64,000 nt of DNA. It comes from Rhodococcus sp. IEGM 1379 (lineage in GTDB: Bacteria > Actinomycetota > Actinomycetes > Mycobacteriales > Mycobacteriaceae). Position 1 is the first letter of the stretch. Each line of letters starts with the position of its first letter. Positions 42,421-51,522 of the stretch are shown here, piece after piece. Where the stretch lies: contig NZ_JASHKR010000026.1 of NCBI RefSeq assembly GCF_030056815.1, positions 1 through 64,000 on the forward strand, read 5' to 3'. A program made the position numbers and the translations under genes. The notes beneath the pieces were generated by a model that was not told where the DNA came from, did not search any database, and saw only the letters and a list, made by a program, of their open reading frames with translations.

Positions 42421-43452
42421 CTATTCTGGCGGGTCGACCGGATTGTTCCGCGAGACGATGAGCGGATCGATCGGAGTCCAGGGAAATTGCGGCAATTGCT
42501 GTTCCCGAACGCCGAACGCTGCCGCCAGCACTCCCCGCGAAAACGCGGAAGCTGTTGCCCGGTAGCCGATATCGCCGGGAGTCGGCTGGTCGAAGAAGAT
42601 CAGAAAGTTGATGTCGTCGTCACCGAGAACCTCGATGTGGTGCGGATACGCCCGGGGAACGAAGTACACCTGGCCCGGTTCGAGGAGGTAGGTATCGAGG
42701 GAGCCGTCGGGATCGAGAACAGTCATCCGCCCGCGGCCTCGGTGCACGTATCCCATCTCGGCGGTGACCGGATGCCAATGTGGCTCACGCATCCCGCTCT
42801 CACGGATGGTCAGCGAATACATCGAAAGATCCTCGAGCGCTGCCCAATACTGCTTGCGAGCGAGTTTCGCGTGGCCGAACGGATATGCGAGAGGTGCGAT
42901 CTGACCTTCGAGGTCGAACAGGTGAGCATTGGGCAACCCTGCCGTTTCGGGGATGTGCGCGTCGCCCGCTCTCGGGACTATCTGACTCGCATCGCTGCGG
43001 CCGAAAACGTCGAATGCCGACGCGGCAAGATCGTAGGTATTGCCAAGTACCACGTTTGTCATTGCGCTGAAGCTGTTCTGAAGTGAAAAGTGCGTCGGAC
43101 GCTCGGTTCGCAAGGCCGCGATGATCTCCGCGTCACCGTCCCCGACGTTTTCGATGTGATAGATGGCGCCCGACTCGACGTGATACATCTGGCCCGTTCT
43201 CACCACGAAGGCCGCGAACTCGTCTCCGGTCCCCAGCATCGAGACGAGCACTGTCCCAGCGGTGACATAGGCAATCTGGTTGGCGTCGACGTTCCATTGA
43301 GGTTCCCGGATCGCGCCGGGGCCGAGACTGATTCGTTTGATCGACAAGCCTGACAGAATCGGCAGTGATCCTTTGTCGACCTGCGAGATCGAGCCGTACT
43401 CGTTCTCGAAAATCCTCGAACCCTGGAGGAGAGAAGCTACGTGTGCGGACAT
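42421..43452 (-). CDS. bicupin protein (oxalate decarboxylase-like)
   Basis: A 343-residue protein with two cupin domains. The C-terminal cupin has a full metal site: EPHWHPVTAEMGYVHRGRG, with His, His and Glu, and a later His in RAYPHHIEVLG. The N-terminal cupin reads PQWNVDANQIAYVTAGTV, where the usual histidines are replaced, so it is probably not a metal site. Oxalate decarboxylases and germin-like proteins share this layout. Activity cannot be assigned. Confidence 0.85.
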   Translation of the reverse strand: MSAHVASLLQGSRIFENEYGSISQVDKGSLPILSGLSIKRISLGPGAIREPQWNVDANQIAYVTAGTVLVSMLGTGDEFAAFVVRTGQMYHVESGAIYHIENVGDGDAEIIAALRTERPTHFSLQNSFSAMTNVVLGNTYDLAASAFDVFGRSDASQIVPRAGDAHIPETAGLPNAHLFDLEGQIAPLAYPFGHAKLARKQYWAALEDLSMYSLTIRESGMREPHWHPVTAEMGYVHRGRGRMTVLDPDGSLDTYLLEPGQVYFVPRAYPHHIEVLGDDDINFLIFFDQPTPGDIGYRATASAFSRGVLAAAFGVREQQLPQFPWTPIDPLIVSRNNPVDPPE

Positions 43453-43629
43453 GGCGCTGCTCGTTTCTCGTGTCGTTGAAGGAGATCCGGAAGCTCTGTA
43501 CTCGCCGGCTTCCCGCCTCTGACGCTATGGATGCCCACATCGGCATGAGTAGAGACGAGCATCGGCAGATATTCCCGCAAATGCCGGGACCTACACCGGA
43601 CGCAATTCCAGGAAGGTGTCGTCGACTCC

Positions 43630-44088
43630 TCAGTCGACCCGATAGGCGTCGGTGCACGCAGGGTCAACCAGATTGCGCATGATTCGGTACGCATGGTCCG
43701 GATCGGTGGTAGGCGGAATCATCTTCAAGGCGAGTCGGCAACCGAAGATGTCTTCGAAGAGCATCAAATCCGACGGCTGGCCAGGGTACGGCCCCCGCAC
43801 TTCGAGTCCGTCGCCCTCATCGATACGCCGTTGCTCGCTGCTGATCATGTTCCAATCGAACGCAACTCGCGCAATCGGCCCAAGCCGCAACGAGAGCGCG
43901 GATATCAAATCGTGTAACTCCGACGTGACATTGGAAGTCCACGGAAACCATGCACCGTCAACCTGTGATTGCACGGCGCCCTGACCGCGAAGAAGGAATC
44001 GTGGTGTTCTGGTGGGAGATGGGAAGGGCTGTCCCACGGGACGTGGCGGCGTCTCCATCGCGAAGTCGAGTGTGATTGCGTGCGCCAT
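43630..44088 (-). CDS. hypothetical protein
   Basis: A 152-residue soluble protein that I do not recognise. It has a Pro-rich start (PPRPVGQPFPSPTRTP), a central DWNMISSEQRRIDEGDGLEV segment in which RRIDEGDGLEVRGPYPGQ is the most distinctive part, and an acidic C-terminus. There is no signal or membrane segment. It is followed by 177 bp without a gene before the bicupin start, so it may be a single-gene unit. Confidence 0.6.
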   Translation of the reverse strand: MAHAITLDFAMETPPRPVGQPFPSPTRTPRFLLRGQGAVQSQVDGAWFPWTSNVTSELHDLISALSLRLGPIARVAFDWNMISSEQRRIDEGDGLEVRGPYPGQPSDLMLFEDIFGCRLALKMIPPTTDPDHAYRIMRNLVDPACTDAYRVD

Positions 44089-44202
44089 GACAGACTTTCC
44101 TCAGTGAAGTGTTCGTGGGACCGTCAGGCACATACGCCGGATCGTGAGACCCATACGTCCACGCTACGCCGTTGCGGGCCGCCCGGATGCGATCCCTGCG
44201 GC

Positions 44203-44658
44203 TCACGATTCGACCGTGACGACCACTCCGGTATCGCCGTACGGAAATGACCCTTTGCCGATGTGCCCCAGAGTGTTGAAGAATCTCGAGATCGGGACCA
44301 TCACGCCATATTTCGCTTTGACCTTGCTCTGAATCTCGTCGAATTCCGGGCCCGCGGCAACCAATTGCGCGGTACCGGCGACGGTCGGTGCGCCGGGAAC
44401 GACTTTTCCGCGGTTATGGCACGGGACAATCGCCACTCGAGGATCGTTCCGTAACCGCTTGGCCTTGCCGGAACTCGAGGACGTCCAGAATCAGATGCGT
44501 CCGTCGGACAACGGCACGACCCAAGTGGGTGTCGCGACGCCGTCGCCGCTCTTCCGGAATGTGCTGACCGAGATGGTTTTCTCTTCGCCGAGTGACATGG
44601 ACTGAGCGTATTCCTCGAGTGAACGTGAACCTAGGGTTCTGATTACCGGTACTGCCAC
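44203..44658 (-). pseudogene. F420-dependent PPOX-class oxidoreductase, nonsense codon
   Basis: Starting at GTG 44658 the minus strand reads VAVPVIRTLGSRSLEEYAQS and continues through VATPTWVVPLSDGRI to a TGA at 44491-44493. The same frame then goes on with FWTSSSSGKAKRLRNDPRV, IVPCHNRGKV and ends at 44203. Together these are the parts of a split-barrel PPOX family protein (Rv2074-like) of about 150 residues. Homologues usually have Gly at the stop position (GGA to TGA is one change). The gene is thus inactive unless read through, or it is a sequencing error. The C-terminal 77 codons alone could restart at GTG 44436 but would lack half the barrel. Confidence 0.8.
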
Positions 44659-44715
44659 GGAACAAGCCTGCTTGACCTCGGTTTACCGACCCTCCATGAG
44701 GGACAGTCAGTAATT

Positions 44716-45999
44716 GTGAATGCGGAACTGATCGTTCTACTCGTCGTCGTCGTCACCGCACTGGGATTCGACTTCACCAACGGTTTTCATGACACCGGCA
44801 ATGCCATGGCCACATCGATTGCGACAGGCGCACTGCGCCCCAAGATTGCGGTAGCACTGTCCGCTTCTTTGAATCTGGTCGGAGCATTCCTCTCGGTCGA
44901 GGTTGCCGCCACTGTGGCCAAGGGCGTGGTAAATCTTGGAAACGTGGGCGGTCAAGCACTTCTCACCATCGTCTTTGCCGGCCTGATCGGCGGAATCATC
45001 TGGAATCTGGCAACGTGGTTGCTGGGCATCCCGTCAAGCTCCTCACATGCGTTGTTCGGTGGCCTGATCGGCGCCGCAATCGCATCTCTGGGCATGAGCG
45101 GCGTCGCTTGGAGCGGAGTCCTCAGCAAGGTCGTCATCCCCGCGCTACTCGCCCCCGTCGTCGCCGGTTTTGTTGCGACGGCCGGAACCTGGTTGATCTA
45201 TCGCATCACTTCGAATATTCACGAAGAAACCAAAGAAAAAGGCTTCCGCCTCGGCCAAATCGGCTCGGCGTCACTGGTTTCCCTCGCACACGGCACCAAC
45301 GACGCCCAGAAGACAATGGGCGTCATCTTCTTGGCTCTCGTCGCCCACGGCACCATCTCAGCGGATGCCGACATGCCGTTCTGGGTCAAGTTGGCCTGCG
45401 CTCTGGCCATCGCGGCCGGTACTTATCTGGGCGGTTGGCGCGTCATCCGCACACTTGGCAAGGGGCTCGTCGAAATTGCCGCACCGCAAGGAATGGCAGC
45501 CGAAGCATCCTCAGCCGCAATCATTCTCACCTCCAGCCACCTCGGACTCCCTCTCTCCACCACCCATGTGGCGACTGGTTCCATCCTGGGCACCGGCCTC
45601 GGACGTAAGGGCGCCGAAGTTCGTTGGGGCGTCGCCAGGCGCATGGCGCTCGCGTGGATGATCACCCTGCCGTCGGCAGCACTCGTCGGCGCCTTGTGCT
45701 GGGGTCTGGCGAACATCGTCGGCGGACTACCCGGTGTGCTGGTCGTCTTCGCTGTGCTGATCGCCCTGTCTATCTGGATGTACCTGCGCTCGCGCAGGGA
45801 TCCCGTCGATTCCGGCAACGTCAACGCAGATTGGGACGGTGGACTGGTTCCCACCGAGGTTCCCGGGCCTGACGCTCACATCACCGTAGATAAGCGTGAA
45901 AGAGGAATCGACGTGAATGTCTTGAAGAACAGCGCCGACGGTACGACTGCCGCGACCCGCAGCCACATTCCCACGATGAAAGGAACCACACAACAGTGA
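44716..45999 (+). CDS. pitA: low-affinity inorganic phosphate transporter
   Basis: A 427-residue PiT family transporter with about ten membrane helices. The two family signatures are present: FDFTNGFHDTGNAMATSIAT at the N-terminus and VSLAHGTNDAQKTMGV in the middle. A cytoplasmic tail of about 60 residues follows the last helix. Start GTG 44716. The stop overlaps the next gene's start, coupling it to the DUF3349 protein, as in mycobacteria. Confidence 0.95.
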   Translation: MNAELIVLLVVVVTALGFDFTNGFHDTGNAMATSIATGALRPKIAVALSASLNLVGAFLSVEVAATVAKGVVNLGNVGGQALLTIVFAGLIGGIIWNLATWLLGIPSSSSHALFGGLIGAAIASLGMSGVAWSGVLSKVVIPALLAPVVAGFVATAGTWLIYRITSNIHEETKEKGFRLGQIGSASLVSLAHGTNDAQKTMGVIFLALVAHGTISADADMPFWVKLACALAIAAGTYLGGWRVIRTLGKGLVEIAAPQGMAAEASSAAIILTSSHLGLPLSTTHVATGSILGTGLGRKGAEVRWGVARRMALAWMITLPSAALVGALCWGLANIVGGLPGVLVVFAVLIALSIWMYLRSRRDPVDSGNVNADWDGGLVPTEVPGPDAHITVDKRERGIDVNVLKNSADGTTAATRSHIPTMKGTTQQ

Positions 46000-46337
46000 T
46001 GGCACCATCTTCGTCGTTGGCCCAGTCGATCCTCGAATGGCTGCAAGCCGGCTACCCCGAGGGAATCCCACCAAAAGACCGAATCCCGCTGGTCGCGCTA
46101 CTTCGCAGAAAACTTACTGACGCACAGGTACGTGAAATCGCGATCGGTGCAGCACTGGCTGAACTGAGTGACGAGACCAGCGATCAGATCATCTCGGTGG
46201 AAGAAGTCAGTGCTCAGATCGCCGATGTGACAAGCGCGAGCGCCTCCGACAGTGACATCGCACGTGTGGCAGCTGTGCTGACTGAGGCTGGATGGCCGCT
46301 CACCGATTTCGACTCCCCCCGAGGTTCTGCTTCCTGA
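45996..46337 (+). CDS. DUF3349 domain protein
   Basis: A 113-residue helical protein. It reads FLAWL-like at its start (SILEWLQAGYPEGIPPKDRIP), of which YPEGIPPKDRIPLVALLRR is the DUF3349 hallmark, followed by LTDAQVREIA. Function is unknown; the conserved pairing with pitA suggests a link to phosphate uptake (inference). Start GTG 45996 overlaps the pitA stop; ATG 45999 is the alternative. Confidence 0.88.
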   Translation: MMAPSSSLAQSILEWLQAGYPEGIPPKDRIPLVALLRRKLTDAQVREIAIGAALAELSDETSDQIISVEEVSAQIADVTSASASDSDIARVAAVLTEAGWPLTDFDSPRGSAS

Positions 46338-46479
46338 CACTTCGCCCAACACCTCACTGCCTCAGTCACGAAGCAGTAACGGATCGGTCGACGAGGTTAC
46401 CTACCACTTAGTGTTTTGAAGAATTCCGCGCCTCGGGGGGCACGGTCAGGAATTCTGCAATCGATCACCAAGGGGCGGA

Positions 46480-47481
46480 GTGACGAATATGCGATTTGTC
46501 CGACACGGAACTAAATCTGCCAGACGACGCTGGTTGGGAACAGCGGCGGCCGCCCTGGCGTTCCCACTGGCGATCGGTCTTGTCGGGCCGTCTGTCGCCA
46601 CCGCAACACCAGCACGAACTGCTCAGTCAGGCGGATACGAAGAGGCCTTCGTCGACTCCACGATGGGTCCGATCAAGGTACAGATTCAATGGGCGTCACG
46701 CGGCGGCAATGCCGCACTGTACCTGCTCGACGGCCTACGCGCCCGAAACGATCGCAACGCCTGGAGTTTCGAAACCAACGCCTTCGATCTGTTCCGCGAT
46801 GACAACATCACCCTGGTGATGCCGGTCGGTGGCCAATCAAGTTTCTACTCCGATTGGTACTCCACCAGTAGCCTCAACCGACAACCAACCACGTACAAAT
46901 GGGAAACCTTCTTGACCGAAGAATTGCCCGCGTATCTCGAAACCCGCGGAGTCTCCCGGACCAACAACGGTGTCCTCGGCCTGTCGATGGGCGGCAGCGC
47001 AGCGTTGACGTTGGCTGCCTATCACCGAGACCAGTTCAAGTTCGCGGGATCGTATTCCGGCTACCTCAACATCTCCGCTCCGGGAATGCGTGAAGCAATC
47101 CGTGTCGCGATGATCAGCGCCGGGTCATTCAACGTGGACGCCATGTGGGGACCGCCATGGAGTCCGGCTTGGTTGCGCAACGATCCCTTCGTTTTTGCAC
47201 CTGAACTGCGAGGGCTTTCGCTGTACGTCTCCGCGGCAAGTGGCTTGCCGGGAGAATTCGACAGACCGCGATCGCCCGTCGACTTCGTGAACACGGGCAG
47301 CGCCATCGGTCTCGAAGCACTAGCCCTGATGAATACGCGCGCATTCCAGTTTCGATTGGACTCCCTCGGAATCCCGGCAACCTACAGCTTCCCGTCAAAT
47401 GGAACGCATTCGTGGCCGTACTGGGGATCGGAACTCGGGAAATCACGGGGACAAATCCTCGACGCGTTGAACGCCCGGTAA
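46480..47481 (+). CDS. secreted mycolyltransferase / antigen 85-type esterase
   Basis: A 333-residue alpha/beta hydrolase with a twin-Arg-like basic start and signal peptide ending near ATATPARTA. The nucleophile is in GLSMGGSAALTLA, SSFYSDWY is the typical Fbp stretch, and the catalytic His is in NGTHSWPYW. The family transfers mycolic acids to trehalose and arabinogalactan outside the cell. It supports a mycolate-containing host. Start GTG 46480 or ATG 46489. No LGFP or other C-terminal extension is present. Confidence 0.93.
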   Translation: MTNMRFVRHGTKSARRRWLGTAAAALAFPLAIGLVGPSVATATPARTAQSGGYEEAFVDSTMGPIKVQIQWASRGGNAALYLLDGLRARNDRNAWSFETNAFDLFRDDNITLVMPVGGQSSFYSDWYSTSSLNRQPTTYKWETFLTEELPAYLETRGVSRTNNGVLGLSMGGSAALTLAAYHRDQFKFAGSYSGYLNISAPGMREAIRVAMISAGSFNVDAMWGPPWSPAWLRNDPFVFAPELRGLSLYVSAASGLPGEFDRPRSPVDFVNTGSAIGLEALALMNTRAFQFRLDSLGIPATYSFPSNGTHSWPYWGSELGKSRGQILDALNAR

Positions 47482-47507
47482 ACCGCTTCCACATCTGCAG
47501 AATCCCA

Positions 47508-47546
47508 TGCCGACGGCCGTGACAGATACTGTCGCGGCCGTCGGCA
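47508..47546 (+). terminator. hairpin after mycolyltransferase gene
   Basis: An 18-bp stem with one T-G pair (47508-47525 with 47529-47546) and a three-base loop begins 26 bp after the stop. There is no T-run, but the stem is long enough to be a terminator. Confidence 0.65.
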
Positions 47547-47660
47547 AAAGCATGTGTAGTTCAACAATATTCACCTTCGGACAAGTGAATCTCCGCCCAA
47601 ACTTTCCCTTGACTCGAATGTATGTTCGAATACAATTCAGGGTAAGGATGGGGGGATCCG

Positions 47661-49034
47661 ATGAGTATCGATACCGTAGTTGCCGATGTCGTGGCTGGTT
47701 CTGCTGTGAATGTGCGTGGCATGCTGTGGCGGTTACGTCCGTGCGATGTGCGGGACGTCGCGATCACCGCATCAGCGGAAATCCTTCGACTGGAAGCGAT
47801 CCGCGTTGCCGCGGTCGACGAGTTGGCACTTCGTCCGGACGAGCAGGTGCTGTGTTACCGCGGTGTCGGTCGCTGGCTGGCGGCGAATACGATGCTGCAG
47901 AACGCGGCCGGAAACAAGATCGCCGCCCTCGGCGTCGCCTTACGAGCCTTCCCCGATATCGCGGCGCAGTTCGATGCCGGTGACCTCACCGTCGATCATG
48001 CCGCGCTGATCACCGCGTTCTGCGAATCCCCACCGAAAGGGATGCCGGAGCACGCTCTGCCGCACTGCACCACAACCCTGCTCGCGGCAGCTTCCGGCGT
48101 GGAAGCGACCACCACGAAACTGCGGTACGCCATCGCGGTGCTCGAGCGGATCTTCGAATCCGAGGACGTCCCGGCGGGGGAAGACGACGATCGCAACGAA
48201 CTACGTATTTCTCCGACGTTGAACGGTCGGGTGGTGATCAAAGGTGAGTTCGATGCGTTGACCGGCGAAATGCTTCTCTCCGCGTTGTCGGGGTTGTCGA
48301 TGCCGACGCCCGCGGCGGACGGGACACCGGATGCGCGGTCGGCTGCGAAGCGGACGGCGGATGCGTTGACGGAGTTGATTCGCCGGTATCTCGATAATGC
48401 GGCGACGGGGGTCGATGGTGGTCAGCGTCCGCATGTGAATGTGCATGTGTCTGTGAAAGATCTTGCGGAGCATCGAGAGTGCGCGAGCACGCGGACTGCT
48501 TCGTCGAGTTCGGCTTCTCCCGACGAAGAGACTGATGTCGAGGATGTACCGGTGTGGGGTTTCGACGACTTCGACGATCTTGATGTCGGGCACATGCCGT
48601 GGATGGGTCCGTTGAGTATCACCCGCACCCGGATGTTGGCGTGTGACTGCATGCTCTCGACGGTGCTCCTCGACGAGAATGGTGCCCCGCTCGATGTCAG
48701 TCCGCTGAAACGGGTGGTGTCGGCGGCGCAGCGGACGGCGTTGATCGCCCGAGACGAGGGGTGTGCGTTTCCGTCGTGTGATGCGGTGCCGGCGTGGTGC
48801 GATGCGCACCACATCAAGGGGTGGTCGAAGGGTGGGCTGACGGTGATGGACAACCTCACCTTGCTGTGCCGAGCGCATCACACTCTGATTCACCGTCAGG
48901 CCGGGTTCGCGGGGCGGTGGGAAATCAAGATGGGGTCGGATCGTAAGCCGTGGTTCATTCCTCCGGCGGGGGTTGATCCGGAGCGGTGGCCGCGGCGATC
49001 AACCCTGCCGCCCGGTCCGGTGCTGCGCACCTGA
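47661..49034 (+). CDS. DUF222 / HNH endonuclease (13E12 repeat-like) protein
   Basis: A 457-residue protein with an N-terminal DUF222 helical region and a C-terminal HNH nuclease: CDAVPAWCDAHHIKGWSKGG followed by NLTLLCRAHHTLIH. The Cys pairs and His residues fit a zinc-supported HNH site. This multi-copy family is frequent in actinobacteria and is called the 13E12 repeat family in mycobacteria. It may be mobile or selfish, but no intron or inteins are seen. An acidic linker (DEETDVEDVP) lies before the nuclease. Confidence 0.92.
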   Translation: MSIDTVVADVVAGSAVNVRGMLWRLRPCDVRDVAITASAEILRLEAIRVAAVDELALRPDEQVLCYRGVGRWLAANTMLQNAAGNKIAALGVALRAFPDIAAQFDAGDLTVDHAALITAFCESPPKGMPEHALPHCTTTLLAAASGVEATTTKLRYAIAVLERIFESEDVPAGEDDDRNELRISPTLNGRVVIKGEFDALTGEMLLSALSGLSMPTPAADGTPDARSAAKRTADALTELIRRYLDNAATGVDGGQRPHVNVHVSVKDLAEHRECASTRTASSSSASPDEETDVEDVPVWGFDDFDDLDVGHMPWMGPLSITRTRMLACDCMLSTVLLDENGAPLDVSPLKRVVSAAQRTALIARDEGCAFPSCDAVPAWCDAHHIKGWSKGGLTVMDNLTLLCRAHHTLIHRQAGFAGRWEIKMGSDRKPWFIPPAGVDPERWPRRSTLPPGPVLRT

Positions 49035-49115
49035 AAAGTGTTGCACCACAATTGCAGACGTATCAGGCTTCGCATCAAAATCTCGCCGATGCGAAGCCCA
49101 CACGCATGTGCCTAT

Positions 49116-49160
49116 GCACTGCCAGTTACTGCACTACCAGTTACTGCACTACCAGTTACG
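49116..49160. repeat. 15-bp tandem repeat, three copies
   Basis: Units of GCACTACCAGTTACT lie at 49116, 49131 and 49146; the first and last have one change each. They sit between the HNH gene and the VOC gene and are not in a supported coding region. Confidence 0.9.
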
Positions 49161-49176
49161 CGATCGTCCTACACAA

Positions 49177-49569
49177 TCAGAGCGCAGCAAAAAGGTCGAC
49201 AGTATTGCCGTCCGGATCGAGAAGTACCGCGTAACGCTGCCCCCACACAGCGTCGAATGGTTCCCTGTGGCCAGGAAACTCAGCCGTAATACGCGCGTAG
49301 GCCTCGTCGACGGCGTCGGGAGTACCGAAGTCGAACGCCAAAGCCACTGGATGACGGCCATCGGTGACAACGAAGTCCGGATCGAAACTGGCGATTGTGG
49401 AGGGTGCATCCCACGCCAGGCGTAAGCCGTTGTCGAAGGTGAATTCGACATGCGGCGCGTCGGACGGAGTCTCGGGAATGTCGAGTCCCAAACTCCGATA
49501 GAACGCGAGTGAACGATCGAGGTCGTTGGTGACGATTCCGACGAGGTCTAGTCGCGGTGACACAGACAC
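49177..49569 (-). CDS. VOC family protein (glyoxalase-like)
   Basis: A 130-residue protein with the paired beta-alpha-beta-beta-beta modules of the vicinal oxygen chelate fold. It reads LVGIVTNDLDRSLAFYRSLG at the start of module one and VLLDPDGNTVDLFA at the end of module two. VOC proteins include glyoxalases, dioxygenases and resistance proteins; the substrate is unknown. GTG 49569 has GCAGGAGA upstream. It is divergent from the AraC regulator, which may control it. Confidence 0.88.
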   Translation of the reverse strand: MSVSPRLDLVGIVTNDLDRSLAFYRSLGLDIPETPSDAPHVEFTFDNGLRLAWDAPSTIASFDPDFVVTDGRHPVALAFDFGTPDAVDEAYARITAEFPGHREPFDAVWGQRYAVLLDPDGNTVDLFAAL

Positions 49570-49626
49570 GGTAATTTCTCCTGCTTCGGTTCGAGAAGTA
49601 TTCGGCAGGTGTGTGACGATAAATCT

Positions 49627-50406
49627 ATGACTGCCACGGGCACCTTCAACTCCGACGGTAGTCGTGCGGCCATGACGAGTCTTGAACAAACCGGCCATGG
49701 CTATGCCGAGCGACCCATCGAAGGCGGCACAGAATTGTTCAACTGCCTGTGGAAGAGCATGAGCTCACACAAATCCACCAATGCCCCCAAGCGAATCATC
49801 CCCGACCTGTGCGCCGACTTTATTGTCGACAACACCGGCAAGTCGTGGCTGGTCGGGCCGGCGACGACAGCAGATCTTGTGACGGTCACACCAGGTACAA
49901 CGTTGTGGGGAATTCGGATCAATCCTCCGTCGCTGCGATCCATCCTCGGGACCGAGGCCGACGGCGTAAAGGACTCCAAAATCAGCTTTGCCGACGTGCT
50001 CTCTTCCAAGCAGTCCCGCTTGCTGGCGGAGGCCCTTCGAACCGAAAGAGTCGATGCTCGCATGCTCGAAGGCTTATTGCCGAGCGCACACCGAGATACG
50101 CACGCGATAACCGGCTACACGGCTCTTACTTCTGCGCCCAACACGTCGATCCGCGAGATCACTGCCGATCTCGGAATCTCCGAACGGCATTTTCGACGCA
50201 CAATTACGGCTTCGGTTGGACTGTCCCCCAAAATGATTCAGAAGGTTCAGCGTCTGCAGAATGTGCTGACACTGGCCCGCCGCGAAAACACGTCGCTATC
50301 TGCCCTCGCAGCGCGCACCGGGTACGCCGACCAGGCCCATCTCTCCCGCGATGTCCAGGCACTGGCCGGCATTACCCCGACGCTGCTACTTCGCGATCAC
50401 GGCTAG
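49627..50406 (+). CDS. AraC family transcriptional regulator
   Basis: A 259-residue regulator. The C-terminal AraC domain has two helix-turn-helix units: IREITADLGISERHFRRTI and LSALAARTGYADQAHLSRDV, followed by GITPTLLLRD. The N-terminal part contains LCADFIVDNTGKSWLVGP, resembling the DUF6597-type sensor of this subgroup. Divergent from the VOC gene (57 bp between), a common arrangement for regulator and target. ATG 49627 is the likely start; GTG 49609 is possible. Confidence 0.9.
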   Translation: MTATGTFNSDGSRAAMTSLEQTGHGYAERPIEGGTELFNCLWKSMSSHKSTNAPKRIIPDLCADFIVDNTGKSWLVGPATTADLVTVTPGTTLWGIRINPPSLRSILGTEADGVKDSKISFADVLSSKQSRLLAEALRTERVDARMLEGLLPSAHRDTHAITGYTALTSAPNTSIREITADLGISERHFRRTITASVGLSPKMIQKVQRLQNVLTLARRENTSLSALAARTGYADQAHLSRDVQALAGITPTLLLRDHG

Positions 50407-50412
50407 CCGAGC

Positions 50413-51522
50413 TCAGTCCAGCGCGTCGAACCGTGGAATCAGGTACTCGGACACCCATTTTGCCTCTTCGATGAGTGGCCAACCCGCGAGAATCAGTGCT
50501 GTGAGACCGGTGCGTGCACGAAGAGTGCGCACCGAATCGGTGATCGAGTCCGGATCGCCGACGTAGTAGACCGCTGACGAACCGGTTCCGAAGATGTCGA
50601 GAGGTGACCACGCCGTGATTCCGGCGTAGAGACCGTCACCGACGTACAGATCTTCGGGTTCCGGCAGCTTCCCGGCTGCGATGGAGTCGACCCAACCCTG
50701 ACGCTGCGCGTCGCGAGCTGTGAACGTCTTCAGATCATGCTCCCCGTGAGTGCGTCGACGCACCGCATTGTCGAGAACATGTGTGATCTGGTCGATTCCG
50801 GTCTTCTCGAACAGCGACCGGAACCGCTCGAGCGCTTGCGCCTTCGTGGGCCGAACGATGACACCGGTGAGCGCACCGAAGTCCGTGAATTCTCGTCCCG
50901 CGTTTTCGGCAGCACCTCGCGCTGCAGTGAACTTGTCCTCGATGAAGGACGTCTCGCGGAGCATCGCAAGATATGTATCCAGCACCTTGCCTGAATTGGC
51001 CAGTCCGGCGGGCGAATCACCGGTTCCCCACAGCGGAACCTGGTGACCGGCCGGGGCATCGATCCGCAGCGGTGTGTTCGGGAAATTCGATTCGGTGCCC
51101 TCGGCGTAAATGCGGCGGAAGTCAGCCCAGTACTGCTCCCCCAATTCGTATCGCCGATCGTGCTCGACGTTCATGTCGTACTTCGTGAGGATGTTCTCGC
51201 GTCCGTTGACTGAGTTGATCATCAAGCGTCCGCCACTGAAAGCGTCGAAAGTGAGCGCCTTTTCAGCAAGCAAACGTGCCGGCGTCATGTTCGCGTAGAC
51301 AGCGACCAGGAACTTCATTCGAGTTGTATGCGCAGCGGCCCAGGTCGCCGAGATGAAGGGGTCGTTCGGCCACGTGGCAACCAGGGCACCTTCGAATCCG
51401 CCGTCGTCGATCGTTTTCGCCAACTCGATTTGCCTCGCACCGTCCACCGGGTAGAGGCCATCCGGAGTCCACGGGTAGTCGCCGTCGGCTTGCGTGAGGT
51501 ACCAAAAAGTCTTGACACTCAT
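50413..51522 (-). CDS. LLM class flavin-dependent monooxygenase (SsuD-like)
   Basis: A 369-residue TIM-barrel flavoprotein of the alkanesulfonate/dimethylsulfide monooxygenase group. It opens MSVKTFWYLTQADGDYPW, and GGRLMINSVNGRE, the EGTESNFPNTPLRI region and VPLWGTGDSPAG fit the group. FMNH2 would come from a separate reductase, which is not seen nearby. The start overlaps the thiM stop (ATGA). In a unit with thiM and a sulfurtransferase, an organosulfur or thiazole substrate is plausible (inference). Confidence 0.9.
   Translation of the reverse strand: MSVKTFWYLTQADGDYPWTPDGLYPVDGARQIELAKTIDDGGFEGALVATWPNDPFISATWAAAHTTRMKFLVAVYANMTPARLLAEKALTFDAFSGGRLMINSVNGRENILTKYDMNVEHDRRYELGEQYWADFRRIYAEGTESNFPNTPLRIDAPAGHQVPLWGTGDSPAGLANSGKVLDTYLAMLRETSFIEDKFTAARGAAENAGREFTDFGALTGVIVRPTKAQALERFRSLFEKTGIDQITHVLDNAVRRRTHGEHDLKTFTARDAQRQGWVDSIAAGKLPEPEDLYVGDGLYAGITAWSPLDIFGTGSSAVYYVGDPDSITDSVRTLRARTGLTALILAGWPLIEEAKWVSEYLIPRFDALD

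Noticed and set aside
44491-44493. Selenocysteine codon in the PPOX gene
   Set aside because: Homologues have Gly, not Cys, at this place, and no SECIS-like hairpin is evident after the TGA.
47661-49034. Homing endonuclease inside an intron or intein
   Set aside because: The HNH protein is free-standing with its own start and a DUF222 domain; flanking sequences do not join into an interrupted gene.
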